6,419 bases of DNA from an uncultured Chloroflexota bacterium (lineage in GTDB: Bacteria; Chloroflexota; Limnocylindria; Limnocylindrales; CSP1-4): NCBI GenBank assembly GCA_903930745.1, contig CAIYZX010000217.1, positions 1 through 6,419 of the forward strand, written 5' to 3'. Made by a program: the position numbers and the translations under genes. Every line of letters starts with the position of its first letter. Position 1 is the first letter of the stretch. The notes under the pieces were generated by a model. It did not search any database. It saw only the letters and a program-made list of their open reading frames with translations, and was not told the origin of the DNA. Positions 1 through 5,131 of the stretch are shown in pieces.

Positions 1-551
1 CCCTCGGCGTGGGCCTTCACCTGCTCCTCGAGCTCCACGATGGCCTTGTGGCCCGTGCCGCTCACGGCCTGGTAGGTGTCCACGATCAGGCGCTCGATGC
101 CCACGGCGTCACGCAGCGCCATCAGCGGCGGCATGAGCTGCATCGTGGAGCAGTTGGGGTTCGCGATGATCCCCTCGTGCGCGTCGAGGTCGTCCGGGTT
201 GACCTGGCTCACCACCAGCGGGATGCCCGGCTCCATGCGCCAGGCGGACGAGTTGTCCACCACGACGCAGCCGCGCTTCGCCGCCTCTGGCGCCAGCTCC
301 TTGCTGGTGCCGCCACCCGCGCTGAAGAGCGCGATGTCGATCCCCTCGAACGCCTCGGGCGTCGCGACCTCGACGGTGATGTCCCTGCCGTTCACGGTCA
401 TGACGGTGCCGGCGGAGCGCTCGGACGCGAGCAGGCGCAGCTCCGTGTACGGGAACTGCTTCTCGGTCAGCACCTGGATCATGGTGCGGCCAACGGCACC
501 GGTGGCACCGACGACGGCGACGACGAGCTTGTTCGAGGGATCAGCAGACAT
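1..551 (-). CDS. asd: Aspartate-semialdehyde dehydrogenase, N-terminal part (cut by the window edge)
   Basis: This cytoplasmic enzyme reduces L-4-aspartyl phosphate to aspartate semialdehyde with NADPH, at the branch point to lysine/diaminopimelate, threonine and methionine. I translated 183 codons from the ATG at 551-549; the frame stays open to base 1, so about half of a ~340-residue protein is present. Residues 15-21 (GATGAVG) form the Rossmann NADP loop. SAGGGTS at 77-83 and DNSSAWRM at 99-106 are typical of the family. NPNCST at 131-136 holds the catalytic Cys134, and QAVSGTGHKA at 161-170 matches the conserved stretch after it. The start is supported by AGAAGG seven bases upstream. The gene lies 128 bp downstream of the LysR-type regulator on the same strand and has its own -10 candidate. 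asd close to pnp is a known gene order in Gram-positive-type bacteria. The identification is secure; the C-terminal half cannot be judged. Confidence 0.96.
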   Translation of the reverse strand, partial: MSADPSNKLVVAVVGATGAVGRTMIQVLTEKQFPYTELRLLASERSAGTVMTVNGRDITVEVATPEAFEGIDIALFSAGGGTSKELAPEAAKRGCVVVDNSSAWRMEPGIPLVVSQVNPDDLDAHEGIIANPNCSTMQLMPPLMALRDAVGIERLIVDTYQAVSGTGHKAIVELEEQVKAHAE

Positions 552-555
552 GGTC

Positions 556-569
556 CAGCCTTCTGGCTG
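556..569 (-). promoter_or_regulatory. asd Shine-Dalgarno inside a small hairpin
   Basis: On the minus strand CAGCC-AGAA-GGCTG forms a perfect 5-bp stem with a 4-nt loop. The Shine-Dalgarno AGAAGG (564-559) fills the loop and the first two bases of the 3' arm, seven bases before the asd ATG. The ribosome binding site is clear. Whether the stem regulates translation is inference, and a 5-bp stem is only marginally stable. Confidence 0.5.
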
Positions 570-588
570 CGGGTGTACGGGCGGCGGG

Positions 589-594
589 AGTATA
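589..594 (-). promoter_or_regulatory. Candidate -10 box of the asd promoter
   Basis: The hexamer TATACT lies 37 bases upstream of the asd ATG on the minus strand and matches TATAAT in five of six positions, in otherwise GC-rich DNA. It predicts a start near 582 and a leader of about 30 nt. No good -35 hexamer stands 16-18 bases upstream. I see no convincing terminator between the LysR gene (stop at 680) and asd, so read-through from that gene is also possible. Confidence 0.45.
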
Positions 595-679
595 CCAGCG
601 CCCACTTGCAGGACCCTCGATATGGCCTGACCGCGCGCTGCGCAACCGCCCGCTACCGAAGGACAGCCGGCGCTCTGCA

Positions 680-1663
680 TCAGCGCCTGGGCTCCGCCTC
701 CGCGCGGAGCTCGTCCGCGAGCGGCACGCAGACCTCCGCGGCGATCTCCGTGAACGCGCGGGATGCGGGCGTCCGGTAGCGCTCCCGGTGCCAGGCGATG
801 CCGATGAGCCGGGGCGGCAGGTCCAGGTGCAGCGCCACCACACCCGGGTCATCGCGGTCCACCGCGAGCAGCGGCATCAGGGCGATCCCGAGGCCGGCGG
901 CGGCCATGGCCTGGAGCGTGGCGTTGTCGTCCGTCCGGAACGCGAGCTCCGGCTTGATCCTCCGGCGGCCCAGGTCGGAGAGGAGCTTCGCCGACGCCAC
1001 CGACGAGCGGAACGTCAGCAGCGGATGCTCCTCCAGCACCTCAAGCGGGGGCCACGCGGGGCCGTTCGCAAGCGGTGACGAGGTGGCCACCACCAGCACC
1101 CACGGGTCACGTGCGAGCTCCAGCGCCTCGAACGGGCCCGCCGGGAGCGGCAGCGTGCTGAACGTGAGGTCCAGCTTGCCCAGCTCCACCTCGTCCAGGA
1201 CGCCGTCATCGGATGCCTCCGTGAGCTGGACGTCCACGCCGGGCCACTGGCGGGCGAACCGCTGCAGCACCGCCGGCAGGATCCGGGCGCCCACGCTCGT
1301 GTACACGCCCACGCGCAACGTGCCCACCTCCCCCGCCGCGTACGCCACGAGGTCCGCGCGTGCCGCCTGCAGGCGACCCGTGATGGCCACCACGTGCCGC
1401 AGGAACAGCTCCCCCGCCTCCGTGAGGCGGACGGACCGGCGCCCGCGCGACCGCTCGAAGAGCCGGACGTCCAGCGTCCGCTCCAGTGCGGCCACGTGCT
1501 GGCTCACCGCGGACTGGGTGTACTCCAGGGCGGCCGCCGCGCCGTGGAAGCTCCCCTCCTCCGCGACCGCCTGGAAGCTCAGCAGCTGGCGCAGCGTGAG
1601 GTCTGACAGGACGTCCGTGAGGACATCCGGCGATGGTCCGTGATAATCAGGCTGCATGATCAT
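680..1663 (-). CDS. LysR-type transcriptional regulator
   Basis: This is a DNA-binding regulator of 327 residues, slightly longer than the usual ~300 because of about 20 extra residues before the winged helix-turn-helix. The DNA-binding domain begins at LTLRQLLSFQAVAEEGSF (residues 22-39). The recognition-helix region TQSAVSQHVAALE is at 49-61, followed by LFERSRGRRSVRLTEAGE at 68-85 and a linker helix to about 110. The periplasmic-binding-protein-like effector domain starts at GTLRVGVYTSVGARILP (114-130), and GLGIALMP (257-264) is its usual late motif. The effector cannot be read from the sequence. The ATG at 1663-1661 has no Shine-Dalgarno, but a TATACT box ends seven bases before it, so the mRNA may be leaderless; the ATG at 1657-1655 is the alternative start. 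The divergent small ORF and the shared control region suggest autoregulation with control of that neighbour. asd downstream is another possible target, with no direct evidence. Confidence 0.93.
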   Translation of the reverse strand: MIMQPDYHGPSPDVLTDVLSDLTLRQLLSFQAVAEEGSFHGAAAALEYTQSAVSQHVAALERTLDVRLFERSRGRRSVRLTEAGELFLRHVVAITGRLQAARADLVAYAAGEVGTLRVGVYTSVGARILPAVLQRFARQWPGVDVQLTEASDDGVLDEVELGKLDLTFSTLPLPAGPFEALELARDPWVLVVATSSPLANGPAWPPLEVLEEHPLLTFRSSVASAKLLSDLGRRRIKPELAFRTDDNATLQAMAAAGLGIALMPLLAVDRDDPGVVALHLDLPPRLIGIAWHRERYRTPASRAFTEIAAEVCVPLADELRAEAEPRR

Positions 1664-1670
1664 TGCAACC

Positions 1671-1676
1671 AGTATA
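1671..1676 (-). promoter_or_regulatory. -10 box placing the LysR transcript start at its ATG (leaderless)
   Basis: TATACT on the minus strand is followed by exactly seven bases (GGTTGCA) and then the ATG at 1663. Transcription normally starts about seven bases after the -10 hexamer, so the mRNA would begin at or next to the A of the start codon. No Shine-Dalgarno is visible before either candidate ATG. This agrees with the -10/ATG spacing of leaderless genes in actinobacteria and Deinococcus. No clear -35 is present. Confidence 0.5.
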
Positions 1677-1691
1677 TGAGATTGCTCTTAT
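1674..1691. promoter_or_regulatory. 18-bp imperfect dyad, candidate LysR-family operator
   Basis: The arms ATATGAG (1674-1680) and CTCTTAT (1685-1691) flank ATTG and are complementary in six of seven positions. The dyad overlaps the upstream edge of the LysR -10 box and also lies in front of the divergent small ORF, where an autoregulatory LysR-family protein typically binds. These regulators prefer interrupted dyads with a T-N11-A core, which this site matches only loosely. The dyad is seen directly; its role is inference. Confidence 0.35.
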
Positions 1692-1716
1692 CTACAGCGC
1701 CCGGCAGGATACGGGC

Positions 1717-1827
1717 ATGGAACTTCTCGCAGCGATGATCGTCACCAGCATCCTCGGCGTCCTGGCCCAGACGATCGGCACTGACTCCCGCGACGCCGAC
1801 CTCAGCAACCAGGTCGAGTCTCTCTAG
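1717..1827 (+). CDS. Small protein of 36 residues with a hydrophobic N-terminal segment
   Basis: I do not recognise this protein. ATG at 1717 to TAG at 1827 encodes 36 residues: a hydrophobic stretch LLAAMIVTSILGVLAQTIG (residues 3-21), then a polar acidic tail with DSRDAD (23-28) ending in VESL. About 30 of 35 sense codons end in G or C, as expected of a true gene here. AGGA lies seven bases before the start, and a strong terminator hairpin follows 31 bases after the stop, so it looks like a complete one-gene transcription unit. It could be a short membrane-associated peptide with a single helix of about 19 residues, with no charged residues in the hydrophobic part. A regulatory leader peptide is less likely because transcription ends just after it. 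It diverges from the LysR gene, which makes it the prime candidate target. Confidence 0.6.
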   Translation: MELLAAMIVTSILGVLAQTIGTDSRDADLSNQVESL

Positions 1828-1858
1828 CCTCCGGCTCAGAACAGACAGCCTCCTTCCG

Positions 1859-1888
1859 AAACCCCCGGCACCCACAGGCCGGGGGTTT
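1859..1888 (+). terminator. Intrinsic terminator of the small ORF
   Basis: A perfect 11-bp stem, AAACCCCCGGC with GCCGGGGGTTT, encloses an 8-nt loop (ACCCACAG). On the plus strand the stem ends in TTT, then CGCCGTTTCC, so the U-tract is short. The A-rich foot would give a U-tract on the minus strand as well, so it may act in both directions. It lies 31 bases after the small ORF stop. Confidence 0.8.
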
Positions 1889-1975
1889 CGCCGTTTCCGG
1901 GGCCAGCGCGCGGCCCCGCCCCGTTCCGCCCCACCCGGCCCCGCTCCGGGCATGTTGGCCACGCCGGACAAACGA
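1889..1975. other. Gap between convergent terminators, with one small hairpin
   Basis: No gene is visible here. The DNA is very C-rich on the plus strand, with repeated CCCCGCCCCG-like runs. CGGGGCC (1898-1904) and GGCCCCG (1912-1918) can form a 7-bp stem with a 7-nt loop but have no U-tract on either strand. It may be an RNA 3'-end structure or simply a product of base composition. Confidence 0.35.
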
Positions 1976-2011
1976 AGACGCCCCCGGTGCCCGAAGGTCC
2001 CGGGGGCGTCT
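1976..2011 (-). terminator. Intrinsic terminator of pnp
   Basis: A perfect 12-bp stem, AGACGCCCCCGG with CCGGGGGCGTCT on the minus strand, has a 12-nt loop and is followed by TCGTTTGTCC. It begins 20 bases after the pnp stop codon. The U-tract is interrupted, which is common in GC-rich genomes. It faces the terminator at 1859-1888, so the two convergent units are insulated from each other. Confidence 0.85.
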
Positions 2012-2031
2012 GCCTGTGACGCTGTGAGCGA

Positions 2032-4617
2032 CTAGCGGGCGAGGTGCCGCTGCATCGCCGCCTTGCGGCTGAGGTTGACGCGGCCCTGGCGGTCGATCTC
2101 GGTGACCACCACCATGACCTCGTCGCCCACCGACACGACGTCCTCGACGGACGGCACGTGGTAGTCCGCGAGCTCGCCGATCCGGACGAGGCCTTCCTTG
2201 CCCGGGAGGATCTCAACGAAGGCGCCGAAGTTCATCAGGCGGGTGACCTTGCCGAGGTAGAGCGCGCCCACCTCGACCTCACGGGTGAGGCTCTCGATCC
2301 AGGCGATGGCCTTGCGGGAGTTCTCGCCCGACACGGCCGCGATCTCCACCGAGCCGTCGTCCTCGACGTTGATCTCGGTGCCGGTCTCCTCCTGGATCTT
2401 GCGGATCATCGAGCCGCCCTTGCCGATGATGTCGCGGATCTTCTCGGGGTTGATCTTGATCGTGATGATGCGCGGCGCGAAGTCGCTCATCTCCTGGCGG
2501 GCGCTCGGCAGGACGCTGGTCATCTTGTCCAGGATGAACAGGCGGGCCGCCAGGGCGCGCCTGAGGCCCTCGCGGATGACCGCCTCGTCGATGCCCTTGA
2601 CCTTGATGTCCATCTGGAGGGCGGTGATGCCCTCCGTGGTGCCGGTCACCTTGAAGTCCATGTCACCGAAGGCATCCTCCTTGCCGAGGATGTCCGTCAG
2701 GACGGCGAACTTGCCGGTCTCCGCGTCCAGGACGAGGCCCATCGCAGCGCCGGCAACCGGCGCCTTGATCGGCACGCCGGCATCCATCAGCGCCAGCGTG
2801 CTGCCGCAGGTGGAGGCCATGGACGTGGAGCCGTTGGACGAGACCACCTCGGACACGAGGCGGATCACGTAGGGGAACTCCTCGTGGGACGGGAGCACCG
2901 GCACGAGCGCGCGCTCGGCGAGGTTGCCATGGCCGATGTCTCGTCGGGACGGGCCGCGCATGGGCTTGTTCTCGCCGGTGCTGTACGGCGGGAAGTTGTA
3001 GTGGTGGAGGTAGTGCTTCTCGGTCTCGGGGCTGATCGTGTCGATCCGCTGGACGTCCGAGGACGGGCCAAGCGTGGCGACGGTCAGCGCCTGGGTCTGG
3101 CCGCGGGTGAAGAGGCCGGAGCCGTGGGCTCGGGGCAGGAGGCCAACCTCCACCGAGATGGGGCGGATGTCGTCCAGGCCACGACCGTCCATGCGCACGC
3201 TCTCGTCCAGGATGAGCTTGCGGACGGTCTTCTTGTGGACCAGGGTGAACAGGCCCTTGGACAGGCGCGCCTGGCGGCGGGCGGCCTCGAGCGCCTGTGC
3301 GGAGGCCGCGGCGTCGGTCCTGGTGAGGCGGATGGCCTCGGCGATGCCGGCCTTGGCGGCCTCGATGCGGGCCGGGAGGTCATTGCCGAACCAGATGAGC
3401 AGGTTGGCGGTGGCCTCGGCGTCCGGCAGGGCTCGGTGGCTGGCCGACAGCTCGACGCCGAAGTAGGCGGCGAGGGTGGCCAGCTTGTGGTTCTCGAGGT
3501 CCGGGTAGCCCTCGCGGGAGATCACGAGGGTGTCGAAGTAGCGGCCCTGCTCCAGGCGGGTGCCGTCCGCGAGCGCCTCGTTGATGAAGGCGATGTCGAA
3601 GCCAACCGAGTGGCCGACGACGGGCGCGCCGCCGATGAACTCGACGAGCTTGCGGGCGGCCTCGGCCGGGCTGGGGGCGCCGGCGACGTCGGCGTCCTTG
3701 AGACCGTGCATCTGGTTGCCCACGATGGCGCGGCCCGGGTTCACGAGGCTGGACCAGCGGTCCACGACCTTGCCACCCTTGACGCGGACGGCGGCAACCT
3801 CGACGAGGTCGGCCATCTTGGCGTCCGTGCCGGTGGTCTCGGTGTCCACGACCACGAACTCGGCACCGGACTTGGCCAGCTCCGCGAACGCGAGGACGGA
3901 GTCCGTCTGCGGCTCGATGTACGGAACACGCTTCGGCTTGCCCACGAGCTCGCGGAGCCTGTCCTGCAGCTCCACGAGGGGCTGGAGGGCCTTCTGCGCG
4001 AACAGGATGGCCTCGGCCATCACGTCCTCGGGCAGGATCTTGACGCCCGCCTCGACCATCATGATGGCGTCGCGGGTGCCGGAGACCACGAGGTCGAGCT
4101 TGCTGTCCGCGAGCTGCGTGACGGTGGGGTTCAGGACGAACTCGCCGTCGATGTAGCCGACGCGCACGGCGCCAACCGGGCCCATGAACGGGATCTCGCT
4201 GATGGTCAGCGCGGCGGACGCGGCGATCGTGCCCAGGATGTCCGGGTCGTTCTCCTGGTCCGTGGACATGACGGTGCAGACGATCTGCACGTCGTCCTTG
4301 TAGCCGTCCGCGAAGAGCGGGCGGATCGGCCGGTCCGTCAGGCGGGCGGCGAGGATCGCGGTCTCGGACGCGCGGCCTTCGCGCTTGATGAAGCCGCCGG
4401 GGATCTTGCCCGCGGCGTACATGCGCTCCTCGAACTCCACCGTGAGGGGGAAGAAGTCAAGGCCAGGGCGGGGCTCGGAGCGGTTGGCGGTGCCGAGGAC
4501 GAGGGTGTCACCGTAGCGGACGGTGACGGCGCCACCGGCAAGGCCGGCGAGGCGACCCGTCTCGAGCGTGAGGGTGCGACCCCCGAACTCGATCTCGAGC
4601 GTGGTGGGCGTGGGCAT
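2032..4617 (-). CDS. pnp: Polyribonucleotide nucleotidyltransferase with an inserted DEDDh exonuclease domain
   Basis: PNPase degrades RNA 3'-5' by phosphorolysis, releasing nucleoside diphosphates, as a trimeric cytoplasmic ring. Domains in order: first RNase PH-like core, ~12-212 (GGFIKREGR at 74-82, TDRPIRPLF at 94-102); inserted DnaQ-like exonuclease, ~252-413; all-alpha domain, ~414-466; second, catalytic RNase PH core, ~475-685 (FTRGQTQAL 503-511, HYNFPPYS 539-546, phosphate-binding serine loop NGSTSMAS 595-602, acidic residues Asp648, Asp652 and Asp654 around GDMDFKV); KH, ~716-775 (GxxG as IGKGGS, 731-736); S1, ~783-851. At 861 residues it exceeds the usual ~700 by the size of the insert. 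The ATG is fixed by a perfect AAGGAGG ten or so bases upstream and by the conserved N-terminus. It follows rpsO on the same strand, the classic arrangement. The C-terminus ends just after S1, with no extended tail. Both PNPase halves look active; the insert makes the architecture unusual. Confidence 0.97.
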   Translation of the reverse strand: MPTPTTLEIEFGGRTLTLETGRLAGLAGGAVTVRYGDTLVLGTANRSEPRPGLDFFPLTVEFEERMYAAGKIPGGFIKREGRASETAILAARLTDRPIRPLFADGYKDDVQIVCTVMSTDQENDPDILGTIAASAALTISEIPFMGPVGAVRVGYIDGEFVLNPTVTQLADSKLDLVVSGTRDAIMMVEAGVKILPEDVMAEAILFAQKALQPLVELQDRLRELVGKPKRVPYIEPQTDSVLAFAELAKSGAEFVVVDTETTGTDAKMADLVEVAAVRVKGGKVVDRWSSLVNPGRAIVGNQMHGLKDADVAGAPSPAEAARKLVEFIGGAPVVGHSVGFDIAFINEALADGTRLEQGRYFDTLVISREGYPDLENHKLATLAAYFGVELSASHRALPDAEATANLLIWFGNDLPARIEAAKAGIAEAIRLTRTDAAASAQALEAARRQARLSKGLFTLVHKKTVRKLILDESVRMDGRGLDDIRPISVEVGLLPRAHGSGLFTRGQTQALTVATLGPSSDVQRIDTISPETEKHYLHHYNFPPYSTGENKPMRGPSRRDIGHGNLAERALVPVLPSHEEFPYVIRLVSEVVSSNGSTSMASTCGSTLALMDAGVPIKAPVAGAAMGLVLDAETGKFAVLTDILGKEDAFGDMDFKVTGTTEGITALQMDIKVKGIDEAVIREGLRRALAARLFILDKMTSVLPSARQEMSDFAPRIITIKINPEKIRDIIGKGGSMIRKIQEETGTEINVEDDGSVEIAAVSGENSRKAIAWIESLTREVEVGALYLGKVTRLMNFGAFVEILPGKEGLVRIGELADYHVPSVEDVVSVGDEVMVVVTEIDRQGRVNLSRKAAMQRHLAR
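3379..3864 (-). other. DnaQ/epsilon-like DEDDh 3'-5' exonuclease domain inserted in PNPase
   Basis: Residues ~252-413 of the pnp product carry all motifs of a DEDDh exonuclease. Exo I is VVVDTETTGTD (255-265) with Asp258 and Glu260. Next comes NPGRAIVGNQMHGLKDADV (293-311), like the 'NP...IHGIT...V' stretch of the polymerase III epsilon family. Exo II is VGHSVGFDIAFINEAL (334-349) with Asp341. Exo III is SHRALPDAEATANLL (393-407) with His394 and Asp399. All five residues that bind the two metal ions or activate water are present, so hydrolytic 3'-5' exonuclease activity is expected; RNA versus DNA preference cannot be told. The insertion point is the linker after the first RNase PH core (KPKRVPYIEP, 227-236). 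The helical domain resumes at LPARIEAAKAGIAEAIRL (414-431), so no PNPase domain is broken. The reading frame and G/C-ending codon use continue without change across both junctions. Confidence 0.92.
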
Positions 4618-4624
4618 GGGTACG

Positions 4625-4641
4625 ACGACCTCCTTGGTCGT
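4625..4641 (-). promoter_or_regulatory. pnp Shine-Dalgarno inside a hairpin
   Basis: On the minus strand ACGACC-AAGGA-GGTCGT forms a perfect 6-bp stem with a 5-nt loop. The ideal Shine-Dalgarno AAGGAGG (4635-4629) covers the loop and the start of the 3' arm. Initiation would then depend on opening or cleaving this stem. In Escherichia coli, pnp is autoregulated through its 5' leader with RNase III and PNPase, so a structured leader is plausible for this gene. The structure is seen; its role is inference. Confidence 0.5.
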
Positions 4642-4707
4642 TGGTGGGTGGATCTACCTGGCGCTGGGCGGCCGGGCTGTGCGCTGTGCGTCCGATCCGA
4701 ACGTCAA

Positions 4708-4734
4708 ACGACCCCGGGGAGCACCCGGGGTCGT
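4708..4734 (-). terminator. Hairpin terminator or attenuator between rpsO and pnp
   Basis: A perfect 11-bp stem, ACGACCCCGGG with CCCGGGGTCGT, and a 5-nt loop begin 12 bases after the rpsO stop. On the minus strand TT then GACGTT follows, a weak U-tract. No convincing pnp promoter is visible in the 130-bp gap, so this hairpin probably terminates only part of the transcripts or protects the rpsO 3' end, as the rpsO-pnp intergenic terminator does in Escherichia coli. Confidence 0.7.
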
Positions 4735-4746
4735 GGTTCGGCGTGA

Positions 4747-5016
4747 CTAGCGGCGCAGTCCGAGCGAGCCGATGACGGCGCGATAGCGGGCCGGGTCCTT
4801 CTTCACGAGATACGCGAGAAGGCGGCGGCGCTGGCCAACCAGCTTGAGGAGGCCGCGGCGCGAATGATTGTCCTTCGGGAAGCTGCGGAGGTGCTCCGTA
4901 AGATCGCGGATGCGCTCCGTGAGGAGGGCAACCTGGACCTCAGGAGAGCCGGTGTCGCCGTCCTTGACGGCATACTCCGCGATGACCTCTTGCTTCTTCT
5001 CCCGCGCGAGCGGCAC
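4747..5016 (-). CDS. rpsO: Small-subunit ribosomal protein S15
   Basis: S15 binds the central domain of 16S rRNA early in 30S assembly and contributes to a bridge with the large subunit. The product has 89 residues, the exact family norm, when started at the GTG at 5016-5014, which has GGAGG five bases upstream. The frame is open further upstream, but that part has no family similarity. Family motifs are DTGSPEVQVALLTERI (21-36), the HLRSFPKDNHSRRGLLKLVGQ stretch at 42-62 with its conserved His-Ser-Arg-Arg, RRRLLAYL (63-70) and the YRAVIGSLGLRR C-terminus. It is followed by a hairpin and then pnp, the conserved rpsO-pnp pair. A promoter candidate lies about 50 nt before the start. S15 often represses its own mRNA in other bacteria; no known binding site could be recognised in this leader. 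Confidence 0.97.
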   Translation of the reverse strand: MPLAREKKQEVIAEYAVKDGDTGSPEVQVALLTERIRDLTEHLRSFPKDNHSRRGLLKLVGQRRRLLAYLVKKDPARYRAVIGSLGLRR

Positions 5017-5072
5017 TCGATCCTCCGACACGAACGATGGCGTGACTACACGGTTTGTTCTTCGACCGGGGG

Positions 5073-5102
5073 AGGATAGCAGGGGCCCCGGTGTTTCGCC
5101 AA
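5073..5102 (-). promoter_or_regulatory. Candidate sigma-70-type promoter of rpsO (and pnp)
   Basis: On the minus strand TTGGCG (5102-5097), an 18-base spacer and TATCCT (5078-5073) match -35 and -10 elements in four of six positions each. TGC directly before TATCCT provides an extended -10 (TGn). The predicted start is near 5066, giving a leader of about 50 nt before the rpsO GTG. It lies in the gap after the oxidoreductase stop, as expected for a new transcription unit. Confidence 0.5.
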
Positions 5103-5131
5103 ACGGGACACCCTTCGCCCAGCGCAGCCTC

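Larger units (their letters stand above)
1664..1716. promoter_or_regulatory. Divergent control region between the LysR gene and the small ORF
   Basis: This 53-bp intergenic stretch is markedly AT-rich compared with its surroundings and must hold the start signals of both divergent genes. On the minus strand TATACT (1676-1671) is a good -10 box for the LysR gene. On the plus strand TATATG (1673-1678) and TATCTA (1689-1694) are weaker -10 candidates for the small ORF; neither has a well-placed -35. The Shine-Dalgarno of the small ORF is AGGA at 1706-1709. Confidence 0.6.

Noticed and set aside
9..779. 256-residue plus-strand open frame over asd and the end of the LysR gene
   Set aside because: It is antisense to the NPNCST-containing asd frame, is His/Arg/Asp-rich without motifs, and crosses the asd promoter.
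1898..1918. CGGGGCC/GGCCCCG hairpin as a third terminator
   Set aside because: There is no U-tract on either strand, and strong terminators already lie on both sides; the region is extremely GC-rich.
3379..3864. Exonuclease segment as a separate overlapping gene or intein
   Set aside because: There are no intein splice motifs (no Cys/Ser at the first junction, no His-Asn at the end), no internal start with a ribosome binding site was evident, and the frame is continuous with PNPase on both sides.
4702..4707. TTGACG on the minus strand as a -35 box for a separate pnp promoter
   Set aside because: No -10-like hexamer stands 16-18 bases downstream (GCGCAC there). The bases are the tail of the terminator hairpin.
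2044..4746. 900-residue plus-strand open frame antisense to pnp
   Set aside because: It is a shadow of the GC-rich pnp gene: it has low-complexity Val/Asp/Gly/Arg/Leu composition and no recognisable domain, while the opposite strand encodes a full PNPase.
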